The notes under the pieces were generated by a model. That model saw only the letters and a list, made by a program, of their open reading frames with translations. It had not been told where the DNA came from and did not search any database. The position numbers were made by a program, and so were the translations under genes. This document shows positions 32,945-39,544 of a stretch of 39,544 nucleotides of DNA, one piece after another. The stretch is from Tannerellaceae bacterium (GTDB lineage: Bacteria > Bacteroidota > Bacteroidia > Bacteroidales > Tannerellaceae): the NCBI GenBank assembly GCA_031285925.1, contig JAITVG010000066.1:1-39544 (forward strand). The letters are read 5' to 3'. Positions within the stretch are counted from its first letter, which is position 1; the number at the start of each line of letters is the position of its first letter.

Positions 32945-33036
32945 CTATGGGTAGTATTTTGCCGTATTATGGGTAGTATTTTGGTTTTATATATATAGTA
33001 TTCGTCCGTACTATATATAGAAACACTTTTTAACAC
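32945..33036. repeat. Triple-hairpin palindromic element, copy 3 (divergent)
   Basis: This copy keeps the last hairpin (TATATATAGTA-ttcgtccg-TACTATATATA) and the tail GAAACACTTTTTAACA, while the first part is diverged (CTATGGGTAGTA-ttttgccg-TATTATGGG) and the CGGCGCCG centre is lost. Loop octamers differ among copies while stems stay. Confidence 0.7.
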
Positions 33037-33331
33037 AAATAAAACAGAAGCAGAAAACACCGTTTTTTCGGAGAATTTTCGGTCATTTTCCCGATTTTAT
33101 GTAAAAATACGTTCAGCGTGTTTACATATTTTCATACTTTTTTGCCTAAAATCCCATTTTTTGCTCCGAAAAAAAGGCCGAAAAACACCTTTTTTGTCCC
33201 AAAAAGAGATGAAAAATGATTGCTTTTCCCAAAAAATGGCAAAGAAAGAAGGATCGGAATGCTAACCGAATTATGGATTTTTAATAATTTTAGTGTTAAA
33301 AAAAGTAGTCAGATTAGTTAAAGTAGTCAAA

Positions 33332-33406
33332 GTAGGGGCGACCCTTGCGGTCGTCCTAAAGTAGTCAAAGTAGTCAAAGTAGGGGCGACCCTCGCGGTCG
33401 TCCCTA
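33332..33406. repeat. Two REP-like stem-loops in AAAGTAGTC repeats
   Basis: GTAGGGGCGACC...GGTCGTCC occurs at 33332-33356 and again at 33379-33406, where the stem extends to GTAGGGGCGACC/GGTCGTCCCTAC (12 bp, one G-U pair). The copies are joined by AAAGTAGTC nonamer repeats. Similar 'GTAGGGGCGACCC' units are, from memory, a widely dispersed bacterial repeat. Confidence 0.75.
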
Positions 33407-33510
33407 CGTCAGAGTAGTCAGAGTAGTTGGGAAGCGAGTTGCGCTCGCTAATTTAGTATGAATAATCCAAGTGAGCGCTGATTTAAATTTATTCAGTTCT
33501 TGGCGAATAC

Positions 33511-33541
33511 TTTGTTTATTTGAAAAAAGTATTTATCTTTG
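33511..33541 (+). promoter_or_regulatory. rpmH promoter, full Bacteroidota consensus
   Basis: TTTG (33511-33514) is a -33 box and TATCTTTG (33534-33541) a -7 box, with exactly 19 bp between them. It drives rpmH, whose start is 50 bp further on. Confidence 0.8.
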
Positions 33542-33591
33542 CAGCCCGAATTGTGTGTAAGTAAGAATATAACAATAAATCATACAGCAAA

Positions 33592-33747
33592 ATGAGCAAA
33601 AGAACATTTCAGCCTTCGAACCGGAAAAGAAAGAACAAGCACGGCTTCCGTTCCAGAATGGCAACAGCAAATGGCCGTAGGGTGTTGGCCTCACGTCGTG
33701 CGAAAGGAAGATCAAAATTGAGTGTATCCGACGAATACTGCGGATAA
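33592..33747 (+). CDS. rpmH: Ribosomal protein L34
   Basis: The 51-aa product starts [20 protein letters not shown] and continues with the L34 signature [19 protein letters not shown], ending SVSDEYCG. It is a basic component of the large ribosomal subunit. The frame from ATG 33592 to TAA 33745-33747 is exactly 52 codons. It has a consensus promoter upstream and a strong terminator downstream, so it is expressed on its own here and is not paired with rnpA or dnaA as in many bacteria. Confidence 0.97.
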   Translation: MSKRTFQPSNRKRKNKHGFRSRMATANGRRVLASRRAKGRSKLSVSDEYCG

Positions 33748-33773
33748 ATCAGTTTGATTTGTGAGTTTTCATT

Positions 33774-33818
33774 AAGAAAGTAAAGGTTATACTAAAAAGC
33801 CTTTACTTTCTTTGTTTT
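33774..33818 (+). terminator. rpmH intrinsic terminator
   Basis: AAGAAAGTAAAGG (33774-33786) pairs perfectly with CCTTTACTTTCTT (33800-33812), followed by TGTTTTTG. The 13-bp stem and T-run form a clear intrinsic terminator. Confidence 0.88.
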
Positions 33819-33865
33819 TGTGGCTTTTTTCCTACTTTTGACACAATTACCAGTTTGAGGATAAC

Positions 33866-34492
33866 ATGAATGATTTTTTTATTAAAGTGATTAAAAACCC
33901 ATTTGTAGTAAATCTGATACTGATGGCGGCAGTTTCAGGCCTTGTGGTATGCGGAGTACTGAAATGGCTGGAGCATTATACGCTGCACAACGAGGCAGTG
34001 CTCGTTCCCGACGTGAAAGGCCTGCCCGTAGACGAAGCGGCGGTTTTCATACAAAACAACGGACTGCGCTACGATGTGATCGATTCCGTATTCTCCAAGC
34101 AGGTGGCGCCCGGAGCGATCGTGGAGATCATCCCTTCCGCCGGGGCGAAAGTGAAGGAGGGGCGCACTCTTTTTCTCACCATTAACGCTATGACTGCCCA
34201 AATGGCCGACATTCCGGAAGTAGAAGACCTTTCTTTCCGTCAGGCTTACGCACTGTTGAAATCACGCGGCTTTTCAACGATTGAAACGGAATACGTTCCG
34301 GGAGATTATAAAGACCTGGCCATTGGCATAGAGTCGGGCGAACGCCTGCTGCTTCCGGGAGAAAAAATACCGCTCACTACTCCCCTTGTGCTGAAAGTAA
34401 GCAGCGGTGAAGATGAAATGCCTACCGACTCCCTTTCCAACGATATAGAACCTGTTACCCCATTGAACAGCGACACTGAACGCTGGTTTTAG
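33866..34492 (+). CDS. PASTA-domain membrane protein
   Basis: The 208-aa protein has one N-terminal transmembrane helix (FVVNLILMAAVSGLVVCGVL, about 13-32) and two extracytoplasmic PASTA domains: VPDVKGLPVDEAAVFIQNNGL to LTINA (about 47-108) and IPEVEDLSFRQAYALLKSRGF to VLKVSS (about 115-180). PASTA domains bind peptidoglycan stem peptides or muropeptides. There is no kinase or transpeptidase domain. Its stop codon is adjacent to the rluD start, and together with ddl downstream it suggests a cell-wall-linked operon. The conserved order PASTA, RluA-type, ddl is, from memory, common in Bacteroidales. Confidence 0.92.
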   Translation: MNDFFIKVIKNPFVVNLILMAAVSGLVVCGVLKWLEHYTLHNEAVLVPDVKGLPVDEAAVFIQNNGLRYDVIDSVFSKQVAPGAIVEIIPSAGAKVKEGRTLFLTINAMTAQMADIPEVEDLSFRQAYALLKSRGFSTIETEYVPGDYKDLAIGIESGERLLLPGEKIPLTTPLVLKVSSGEDEMPTDSLSNDIEPVTPLNSDTERWF

Positions 34493-34494
34493 TG

Positions 34495-35583
34495 ATGAAC
34501 AACCCCTGCGAAGATATGATAGACGAACAGGAAGAAGGCCTGTTTCTGTTCGACGCGGAAGAAGACGCGGAGGCGAATCCGATGTTCGAGCATTTTCGCT
34601 TTGTCGCCGATAAGGGGCAGGCGTTGCTGCGGGTGGATAAATTTCTTGTAGACCGTATGATGGGAGCTACCCGAAACCGTATCCAGCTGGCTGCCGAAGC
34701 GGGATACATACGGGTGAGCGACAAACCGGTCAAAAGCAACTACCGCGTAAAACCCCAAGACGTGGTGACGGTCATGTTCGGTCGCCCTCGCCGGGAGTTG
34801 GAGATTATACCCGAAAATATTCCTTTACATATTGTCTACGAAGACGAAGTGCTGATGATTATCAATAAGCCTGCCGGTTTGGTGGTTCATCCCGGACATG
34901 GCAACTATACCGGCACTCTGGTCAATGCCCTCGCCTGGTATCTGAAAGATGATCCGCTGTATGATCCGGAGGATTCACAGGTAGGGCTGGTTCACCGCAT
35001 CGACAAGGATACGTCGGGATTATTGCTTATCGCCAAAAGGCCGGAAGCAAAAGCCAACCTGAGCCGACAATTCTTTAACAAGACAACGCAACGCAAGTAC
35101 CTTGCACTGGTCTGGGGGATTGTAAAGGAAGACGAAGGGCGGATCGAAGGAAATATCGGCCGCGACCTGCACGACCGCATGAAAATGGCCGTCTTCCCCG
35201 AAGGGGAGTATGGAAAAACGGCGGTGACCCATTACCGTGTAGTGGAAAGGCTTGGATACACGACCCTGACCGAGTGTCGCCTGGAAACAGGGCGCACACA
35301 TCAGATCAGGGCGCACATGAAATACATCGGCCATACGCTGTTCAACGATGAAAGATACGGCGGACATGAAATACTTAAAGGAACGAGATTTACCAAATAC
35401 AAACAGTTCGTGCAAAACTGCTTCGCGCTGTGTCCCCGCCAGGCGCTCCATGCAAAAACATTAGGCTTCACACATCCTGCCACAGGAGAAGAAATGTTCT
35501 TCGATTCCGAGCTGCCGGAAGACATGCGGCAACTGATCGGAAAATGGCGCGCGTATACAAACCCCGAAATCATGGAAGAATGA
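34495..35583 (+). CDS. rluD: RluA-family 23S rRNA pseudouridine synthase
   Basis: The 362-aa enzyme converts specific uridines in rRNA to pseudouridine. ATG 34495 is preferred over the GTG at 34492 that overlaps the PASTA stop. An acidic N-terminal stretch (1-40) precedes an S4 RNA-binding domain (about 43-100, LLRVDKFLVDRMM), then the catalytic domain with INKPAGLVVHPGHGNYTGTLVNAL and VGLVHRIDKDTSGLLLIAK, where catalytic Asp is about 170, and LETGRTHQIRAHM. It best fits the RluD subgroup, but RluC-like specificity cannot be excluded. Its stop codon overlaps the ddl start (ATGA), which implies translational coupling. Confidence 0.92.
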   Translation: MNNPCEDMIDEQEEGLFLFDAEEDAEANPMFEHFRFVADKGQALLRVDKFLVDRMMGATRNRIQLAAEAGYIRVSDKPVKSNYRVKPQDVVTVMFGRPRRELEIIPENIPLHIVYEDEVLMIINKPAGLVVHPGHGNYTGTLVNALAWYLKDDPLYDPEDSQVGLVHRIDKDTSGLLLIAKRPEAKANLSRQFFNKTTQRKYLALVWGIVKEDEGRIEGNIGRDLHDRMKMAVFPEGEYGKTAVTHYRVVERLGYTTLTECRLETGRTHQIRAHMKYIGHTLFNDERYGGHEILKGTRFTKYKQFVQNCFALCPRQALHAKTLGFTHPATGEEMFFDSELPEDMRQLIGKWRAYTNPEIMEE

Positions 35584-36569
35584 AACGAAATATTGCGATA
35601 GTAGCCGGAGGATATTCGTCGGAAAGCGCTGTTTCCCTGAAAAGCGCCGACGGGATATATTCTTTTCTCGACAAGGAAAAATACAATGTTTATATTGTCC
35701 TTGTTATGGAAAAAGGATGGTATGTGAAACTCTCCGGCGGAGAAGAAATACCGGTCGATAAGAATACTTTCGGCTTTGTGTTCGGCGGGGAAAGTATACG
35801 GTTCGATTTCGCCTACGTCACCATACATGGCACTCCCGGCGAGAATGGCCTGTTGCAAGGTTATTTCGAGATGCTGGGCATACCTTATTCTTCCTGCGGC
35901 GTACTGGCCGGGGCGCTTACTTTCAACAAGTTTGCATGCAATAATTATCTGCGCGGCTTCGGCATAAGGGTGGCTCCTTCCATCCGTCTTTTTCCGGGAG
36001 AAACAATAAGCGAAGAAGAGGTGGAGGCACAATTGGGGTTGCCCGTATTCATCAAACCGAACGACGGCGGAAGCAGTTTCGGAACGACAAAGGTAAAAAC
36101 ACGGGAAGACATACTGCCAGCCATCCGGAAAGCTTTTTCCGAAGGGAAAGAAGTTATAATCGAACGCTTTGTCGCGGGAACGGAAGTGACCTGCGGCTGC
36201 TACAAAATAAAAGGGAAAGAACAGGTTTTCCCGCTGACGGAAGTAGTAACCGGCAATGAATTTTTTGATTTCGACGCGAAATACAACGGACAAGTCGATG
36301 AAATAACCCCTGCCCGCATACCGGCAAAGCTGACGGAGCAAATACAGCGGCAGACATTAAAGGTTTACGACATTCTGGGAGCAAAAGGGTTGATACGGAT
36401 AGATTACATTATTCCGGAAGATAGCGAACCAATCATGCTGGAAGTGAATACGACACCGGGCATGACGACCACAAGTTTCATTCCGCAACAGGTTGCCGCC
36501 GCCGGTTTAAGCATGAGGGATGTATTGACCGAGATTATTGAAAACGAATATGACATTATATTTAATTAG
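35580..36569 (+). CDS. ddl: D-alanine--D-alanine ligase
   Basis: The 329-aa cytoplasmic ATP-grasp enzyme makes the D-Ala-D-Ala dipeptide for peptidoglycan. ATG 35580 overlaps the rluD stop as ATGA and opens the family N-terminus KRNIAIVAGGYSSESAVSLKSA; a longer in-frame extension upstream would overlap rluD and is not family-like. Motifs are VTIHGTPGENGLLQGYFEMLGIPYSS, VFIKPNDGGSSFGTTKV, VEVTCGCY-type region, GLIRIDYII and MLEVNTTPGMTTTSF. The Tyr of the omega loop region and the ATP-grasp Glu/Asn metal ligands are kept. Confidence 0.96.
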   Translation: MKRNIAIVAGGYSSESAVSLKSADGIYSFLDKEKYNVYIVLVMEKGWYVKLSGGEEIPVDKNTFGFVFGGESIRFDFAYVTIHGTPGENGLLQGYFEMLGIPYSSCGVLAGALTFNKFACNNYLRGFGIRVAPSIRLFPGETISEEEVEAQLGLPVFIKPNDGGSSFGTTKVKTREDILPAIRKAFSEGKEVIIERFVAGTEVTCGCYKIKGKEQVFPLTEVVTGNEFFDFDAKYNGQVDEITPARIPAKLTEQIQRQTLKVYDILGAKGLIRIDYIIPEDSEPIMLEVNTTPGMTTTSFIPQQVAAAGLSMRDVLTEIIENEYDIIFN

Positions 36570-36574
36570 TTGAC

Positions 36575-37738
36575 ATGGACAGCAAGGAAATAGATCTTCA
36601 CAAGTTTGACAATATCCGCCCGCTTGCGAACGGCGAAGTGAAGCACGCGATAGAAGAACTGGTCGCGAACGAAGATTTGATTGAGGCTTTACGCTATATT
36701 AAACCGGATCTGAATGCAGACAAGTTTATCGCCCACATGCGCACGTGCAAGACCAAGGAAGAATTTAAGTCCGTCATGGCGTATGAAACTGTGATGACGA
36801 TCGCGAAGAAAACAACTTTCTCCCTGACTATTTCGGGAAGAAGCCGTCTGCCGGAAGGGAATCCGGCGTGTACATTCATCTCCAATCACCGCGACATTGT
36901 GCTCGATCCTGCTTTTCTGAACGTAATGCTGTATGATGTCGGCTATGGGATGACGCAGATTGCCATTGGAGATAATCTGCTGATCAAACCCTGGATCGAA
37001 ACAGTTGTCCGCCTGAATAACGCCTTTATAGTGAAACGCGGCGTTTCCGGCCGCCAGCAACTGGAAGCCAGCATCACGCTTTCCCGGTATATCCATCATG
37101 CCATCAAAGAAACGCGGGAGTCTATCTGGATCGCACAGCGCGAAGGCCGGGCGAAAGATTCGAACGACAAGACGCAAACGAGTATTCTCAAGATGTTGAA
37201 TATGGGAGGGGACAGTAAGGATATTCTGGCCAATATCATGTCCCTGAATATCGTACCCATATCAATCTCCTACGAATTTGATCCGTGCGACTTCCTCAAA
37301 GCGCAGGAGTTTCAATTGAAACGGGACAATCCGGAGTTTGTAAAAAGCAAACGCGACGATCTTCTGGCTATGGAAACAGGAATATTAAACAATAAAGGCA
37401 GGGTACACTTCACGATCGGAACTCCTGTCAATAACGCCCTCTCCTGTTTGGATCATTCTTTGGAAAAGACGGAACTGTATAATGCAATCGCCTCAACGAT
37501 CGACAGGGAGATTTATACGCACTATCGCTTCTATCCCTGTAATTATGTAGCTTATGATATGATCACCGGAACAAAGCGCTTCGCCGACATGTATAGCTTG
37601 AAGGATAAGAACTTCTTCGAGGAATATCTGCAAAATCAGTTGGACAAGATCGTTATTCCGGGCAAAGATGAAGCGTTCCTGCGTCATAAAATACTGGAAA
37701 TGTATACCAACCCGCTCCGAAATTACCTGAATGTTTAG
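36575..37738 (+). CDS. PlsC-like glycerol(phosphate) acyltransferase
   Basis: The 387-aa protein contains the acyltransferase motif SNHRDIVLD (HX4D, about 107-115), followed by NAFIVKRGVSGRQQL (motif with the phosphate-binding Arg) and ESIWIAQREGRAKDSND (motif III-like E-G-R). These fit the 1-acylglycerol-3-phosphate acyltransferase superfamily, which adds acyl chains in phospholipid or ornithine/serine-lipid synthesis. The long N-terminal (1-80) and C-terminal helical regions are typical of the Bacteroidota subgroup. It starts five bases after ddl, so it is part of the same operon. Exact acceptor is unknown. Confidence 0.9.
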   Translation: MDSKEIDLHKFDNIRPLANGEVKHAIEELVANEDLIEALRYIKPDLNADKFIAHMRTCKTKEEFKSVMAYETVMTIAKKTTFSLTISGRSRLPEGNPACTFISNHRDIVLDPAFLNVMLYDVGYGMTQIAIGDNLLIKPWIETVVRLNNAFIVKRGVSGRQQLEASITLSRYIHHAIKETRESIWIAQREGRAKDSNDKTQTSILKMLNMGGDSKDILANIMSLNIVPISISYEFDPCDFLKAQEFQLKRDNPEFVKSKRDDLLAMETGILNNKGRVHFTIGTPVNNALSCLDHSLEKTELYNAIASTIDREIYTHYRFYPCNYVAYDMITGTKRFADMYSLKDKNFFEEYLQNQLDKIVIPGKDEAFLRHKILEMYTNPLRNYLNV

Positions 37739-37786
37739 ATCTTTATCTCTTTTTTTACGTTTTATAGTAAAATAATCTACGAAATA

Positions 37787-37817
37787 TTTGTTCATCTACT
37801 AAATCTACGTAGATTTG
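37787..37817 (+). promoter_or_regulatory. blaI-m56 promoter with overlapping operator palindrome
   Basis: TTTG (37787-37790) and TAGATTTG (37810-37817) are consensus -33 and -7 boxes with a 19-bp spacer. A perfect 16-bp palindrome AAATCTACGTAGATTT (37801-37816) covers the -7 box. This is the expected place for BlaI/MecI-type dimer binding, and the embedded TAC/GTA agrees with known BlaI operator half-sites. It implies autorepression. Confidence 0.8.
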
Positions 37818-37855
37818 CGAAGTCTAAGTATTAAACTTCAATAATCAGTTGGTAG

Positions 37856-38215
37856 ATGGAAAGATTAACAGCACAGGAAGAGGAGGTCATGTTATATATC
37901 TGGAAGCTGGATTCCTGCTTTATCCGGGATATATTAAATGAAATGCCTGATCCCAAGCCCCCGTATACAAGTATTGCTTCGGTTGTACGCAACTTGGAGC
38001 GCAAGGAATATGTATCTTCCACAAAGTTTGGCATAATTACCCAATTCACCCCCATTATCAGGGAAAGTGAGTACAAACGCGCTTTCATGTCGAATGTGGT
38101 AAGAGATTACTTTACGGGTTCCTACAAGGAAATGGTTTCCTTCTTTGTCCGCGACAGAAAAATAAGCCGCAGCGACTTGGAAGAACTAATGTGTCAGATA
38201 GAAGATGAGAAATAA
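37856..38215 (+). CDS. BlaI/MecI/CopY-family transcriptional repressor
   Basis: The 119-aa DNA-binding protein has an N-terminal winged helix (LTAQEEEVMLYIWKLDSCFIRDIL, then YTSIASVVRNLERKEYVSSTKFG, the recognition helix region about 37-60) and a C-terminal dimerisation segment (YFTGSYKEMVSFFV ... SRSDLEELMCQIEDEK). BlaI-type repressors are inactivated by cleavage triggered by a partner M56 membrane protease, here encoded 18 bp downstream. A palindrome over its own promoter supports autoregulation. No beta-lactamase gene is in the window; the regulon is unknown. Confidence 0.95.
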   Translation: MERLTAQEEEVMLYIWKLDSCFIRDILNEMPDPKPPYTSIASVVRNLERKEYVSSTKFGIITQFTPIIRESEYKRAFMSNVVRDYFTGSYKEMVSFFVRDRKISRSDLEELMCQIEDEK

Positions 38216-38233
38216 TAATTAGCAGGTAATTCT

Positions 38234-39544
38234 ATGATGCTCTATTTTATCAAGGTGAATCTGGCGTTGGGATTATTGTATCTGGTTTATCGCCTTCTGT
38301 TCCGGAAAGATACATTTTTTCGGCTGCGACGGCTAACCCTGCCGGTCATTATCCTGCTTGCTTTCCTGTATCCCCTGCCGGATATAAAGGATTGGATTTC
38401 ACGGCAACCGCTATTAGTGGAATATGTTCAGGTTTATTCTTCCGTTTACCGTTCAAATGAAATGGCTTTTCCCACCGGAGATATACCGGAAACCGGAGCA
38501 GCTCCCGCAAGTAAAACCGGAATAGATAATAATATAATCGCAAAAGCCGGAACAGGCATTTACCTGTCGGGTATGCTCATTCTGTTTTTCCGCTACATGG
38601 CTCAACTGCTTTCTGTTTACAGAATTTTCAGAAAAAGCCGGAAGCGGGTCATTGATGGAATAACCGTCTATGTTTCATCCGAAATAGAAGAACCCTGCTC
38701 ATTCTTTAATCTGATATTTATCCGGTCGGAAAAACACAGTCGGCGAACTTTATCCGAAATTCTGATCCACGAAAGTACGCACGTGAGGCAGCTTCATTCT
38801 CTGGATGTTATTCTGGGCGAAGCAGTAATCGTTTTGTGTTGGATCAACCCTTTTGCCCGGCTCTTAAAGAAAGAGATAAATATTAACCATGAATATATCG
38901 CCGATCAGGAAGTGCTGAATACCGGATTCGATAAAAAGGAATACCAGTATCACCTGCTCGGACTGGAACATTCCCCTGCGATGGTTGCAACAAATCTATA
39001 TAATTACTTTAGTGTTTTACCTTTAAAAAAAAGAATTACCATGCTGAACAAAAAAAGAATGCACCGTGCCGGAAGCATTAAATACCTGGCACTTGTTCCA
39101 TTGGCAGCGGCTTTGCTGATTGTCAATAATATGGATGTAATGGCACGTATCGGATTCGAACAGGAGCCGGTATCTGTCGTCGAAACTCCTGTACCTCTCC
39201 CTCCCGACGATGAAAAGGTGTACACGTCGGAAGTCGATGTAATGCCGGAATTTCCCGGAGGGGATACGAAGTTGTTAAAGTACGTACACGACAATATCAA
39301 GTATCCCAAGATCGCCTCTGAAAATGGCATACAGGGACGAGTGATTGTCAGTTATATTGTAGAAAAAGACGGAAGCATCAGCGGCGCTAAAGTGGTAAGA
39401 GGCGTAGACCCTTCCATCGACAAGGAAGCGCTTCGGGTAGTCGGTACATTTCCCAAATGGACTCCCGGACAAAAAGACGGTAAAGTAGTAAGAGTGAAAT
39501 ATACTATGCCGGTTCAGTTCCGTCTACCAGAAAATACTCCACAG
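38234..39544 (+). CDS. BlaR1/M56-family sensor metalloprotease with TonB C-terminal domain, partial
   Basis: The frame opens at ATG 38234 and is still open at the window end (437 codons seen), so the 3' end is missing. N-terminal transmembrane helices (about 1-20, 34-50, 108-125) flank the M56 protease with zinc motif ILIHESTHVRQ (HExxH, about 176-186) and the downstream acidic ligand NHEYIADQEVL. Another membrane helix (SIKYLALVPLAAALLIVNN) leads to a periplasmic region and a TonB C-terminal-like domain (PEFPGGDTKLLKYVHDNIKYP, GRVIVSYIVEKDGSI, WTPGQKDGKVVRVKYTMPV). It is the likely signal receptor that cleaves the BlaI repressor. The TonB domain may sense an envelope ligand. Confidence 0.93.
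   Translation, partial: MMLYFIKVNLALGLLYLVYRLLFRKDTFFRLRRLTLPVIILLAFLYPLPDIKDWISRQPLLVEYVQVYSSVYRSNEMAFPTGDIPETGAAPASKTGIDNNIIAKAGTGIYLSGMLILFFRYMAQLLSVYRIFRKSRKRVIDGITVYVSSEIEEPCSFFNLIFIRSEKHSRRTLSEILIHESTHVRQLHSLDVILGEAVIVLCWINPFARLLKKEININHEYIADQEVLNTGFDKKEYQYHLLGLEHSPAMVATNLYNYFSVLPLKKRITMLNKKRMHRAGSIKYLALVPLAAALLIVNNMDVMARIGFEQEPVSVVETPVPLPPDDEKVYTSEVDVMPEFPGGDTKLLKYVHDNIKYPKIASENGIQGRVIVSYIVEKDGSISGAKVVRGVDPSIDKEALRVVGTFPKWTPGQKDGKVVRVKYTMPVQFRLPENTPQ

Larger units (their letters stand above)
32620..33530. other. Non-coding AT-rich region with repeats
   Basis: I see no supportable gene here. The region is AT-rich with many poly-A and poly-T runs. It carries copy 3 of the hairpin element (32945-33036), tandem AAAGTAGTC nonamers (about 33318-33380), two stem-loops with GGGGCGACC/GGTCGTCC, and a small AGCGAG/CTCGCT hairpin (33433-33449). 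It ends at the rpmH promoter. Confidence 0.7.

Noticed and set aside
35301..36341. Minus-strand open frame (346 aa) opposite ddl and the end of rluD
   Set aside because: It is antisense to two well-supported genes, has no family features, and no promoter or ribosome site was seen.
1..39544. rRNA, tRNA or prophage genes
   Set aside because: I looked for these and saw no tRNA-like cloverleaf, rRNA segment, integrase or phage structural gene in the window.

Overview
The window is chromosomal DNA from a Bacteroidales bacterium, most likely a gut genus such as Parabacteroides or Bacteroides. The evidence is a SusC/SusD pair, an anti-sigma FecR, a FimB/Mfa2-type lipoprotein, LPS genes, and repeated promoters of the Bacteroidota form TAnnTTTG (-7), twice with a TTTG -33 box exactly 19 bp upstream. 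The genus is an inference.

Region 1 (about 1-18050, nearly all minus strand) is a polysaccharide utilization locus. In transcription order it runs fecR, susC (with STN signalling domain), susD, a GH99-like (WbsX-type) lipoprotein, a GH36/27-type alpha-galactosidase with a twin-arginine leader, a GH43-GH92 fusion, a second GH92 and a secreted aldose 1-epimerase. Together these suggest import and trimming of an alpha-mannose-containing glycan that also carries alpha-galactose. No ECF sigma gene lies next to fecR. A compact plus-strand unit between fecR and susC (promoter, two hairpins, U-tract) looks like an antisense sRNA of the DonS type. The distal three genes lie between two 68-bp direct repeats, each attached to a wrecked DUF1016 nuclease gene. 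One repeat is split by a MITE-like element with 26-bp perfect terminal inverted repeats and a 10-bp target duplication.

Region 2 (18158-31132) is mostly housekeeping: cutC, a ThuA-like protein, an outer-membrane barrel protein, argB, an NhaC antiporter, a dicarboxylate/amino-acid symporter, lpxH, a MIP18/SufT protein, a lipocalin, an M15 D,D-carboxypeptidase, lptB, a fimbrillin-like lipoprotein and a sugar isomerase/epimerase.

Region 3 (31172-33591) holds a DUF4143 ATPase and about 1.2 kb of non-coding DNA. Seven 23-bp repeats start at the ATPase promoter. Farther out are a palindromic element seen three times in the window and two REP-like stem-loops.

Region 4 (33592-39544) is a plus-strand core block: rpmH (51 aa), a PASTA protein, an RluA-family pseudouridine synthase, ddl, a PlsC-like acyltransferase, then a BlaI-type repressor with its M56/TonB-domain antirepressor running off the window end.

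The least explained signals are the two phased intergenic arrays (five units at exactly 22 bp, seven at exactly 23 bp), the three-copy hairpin element, the candidate antisense RNA and the repeat-bounded glycosidase cassette.
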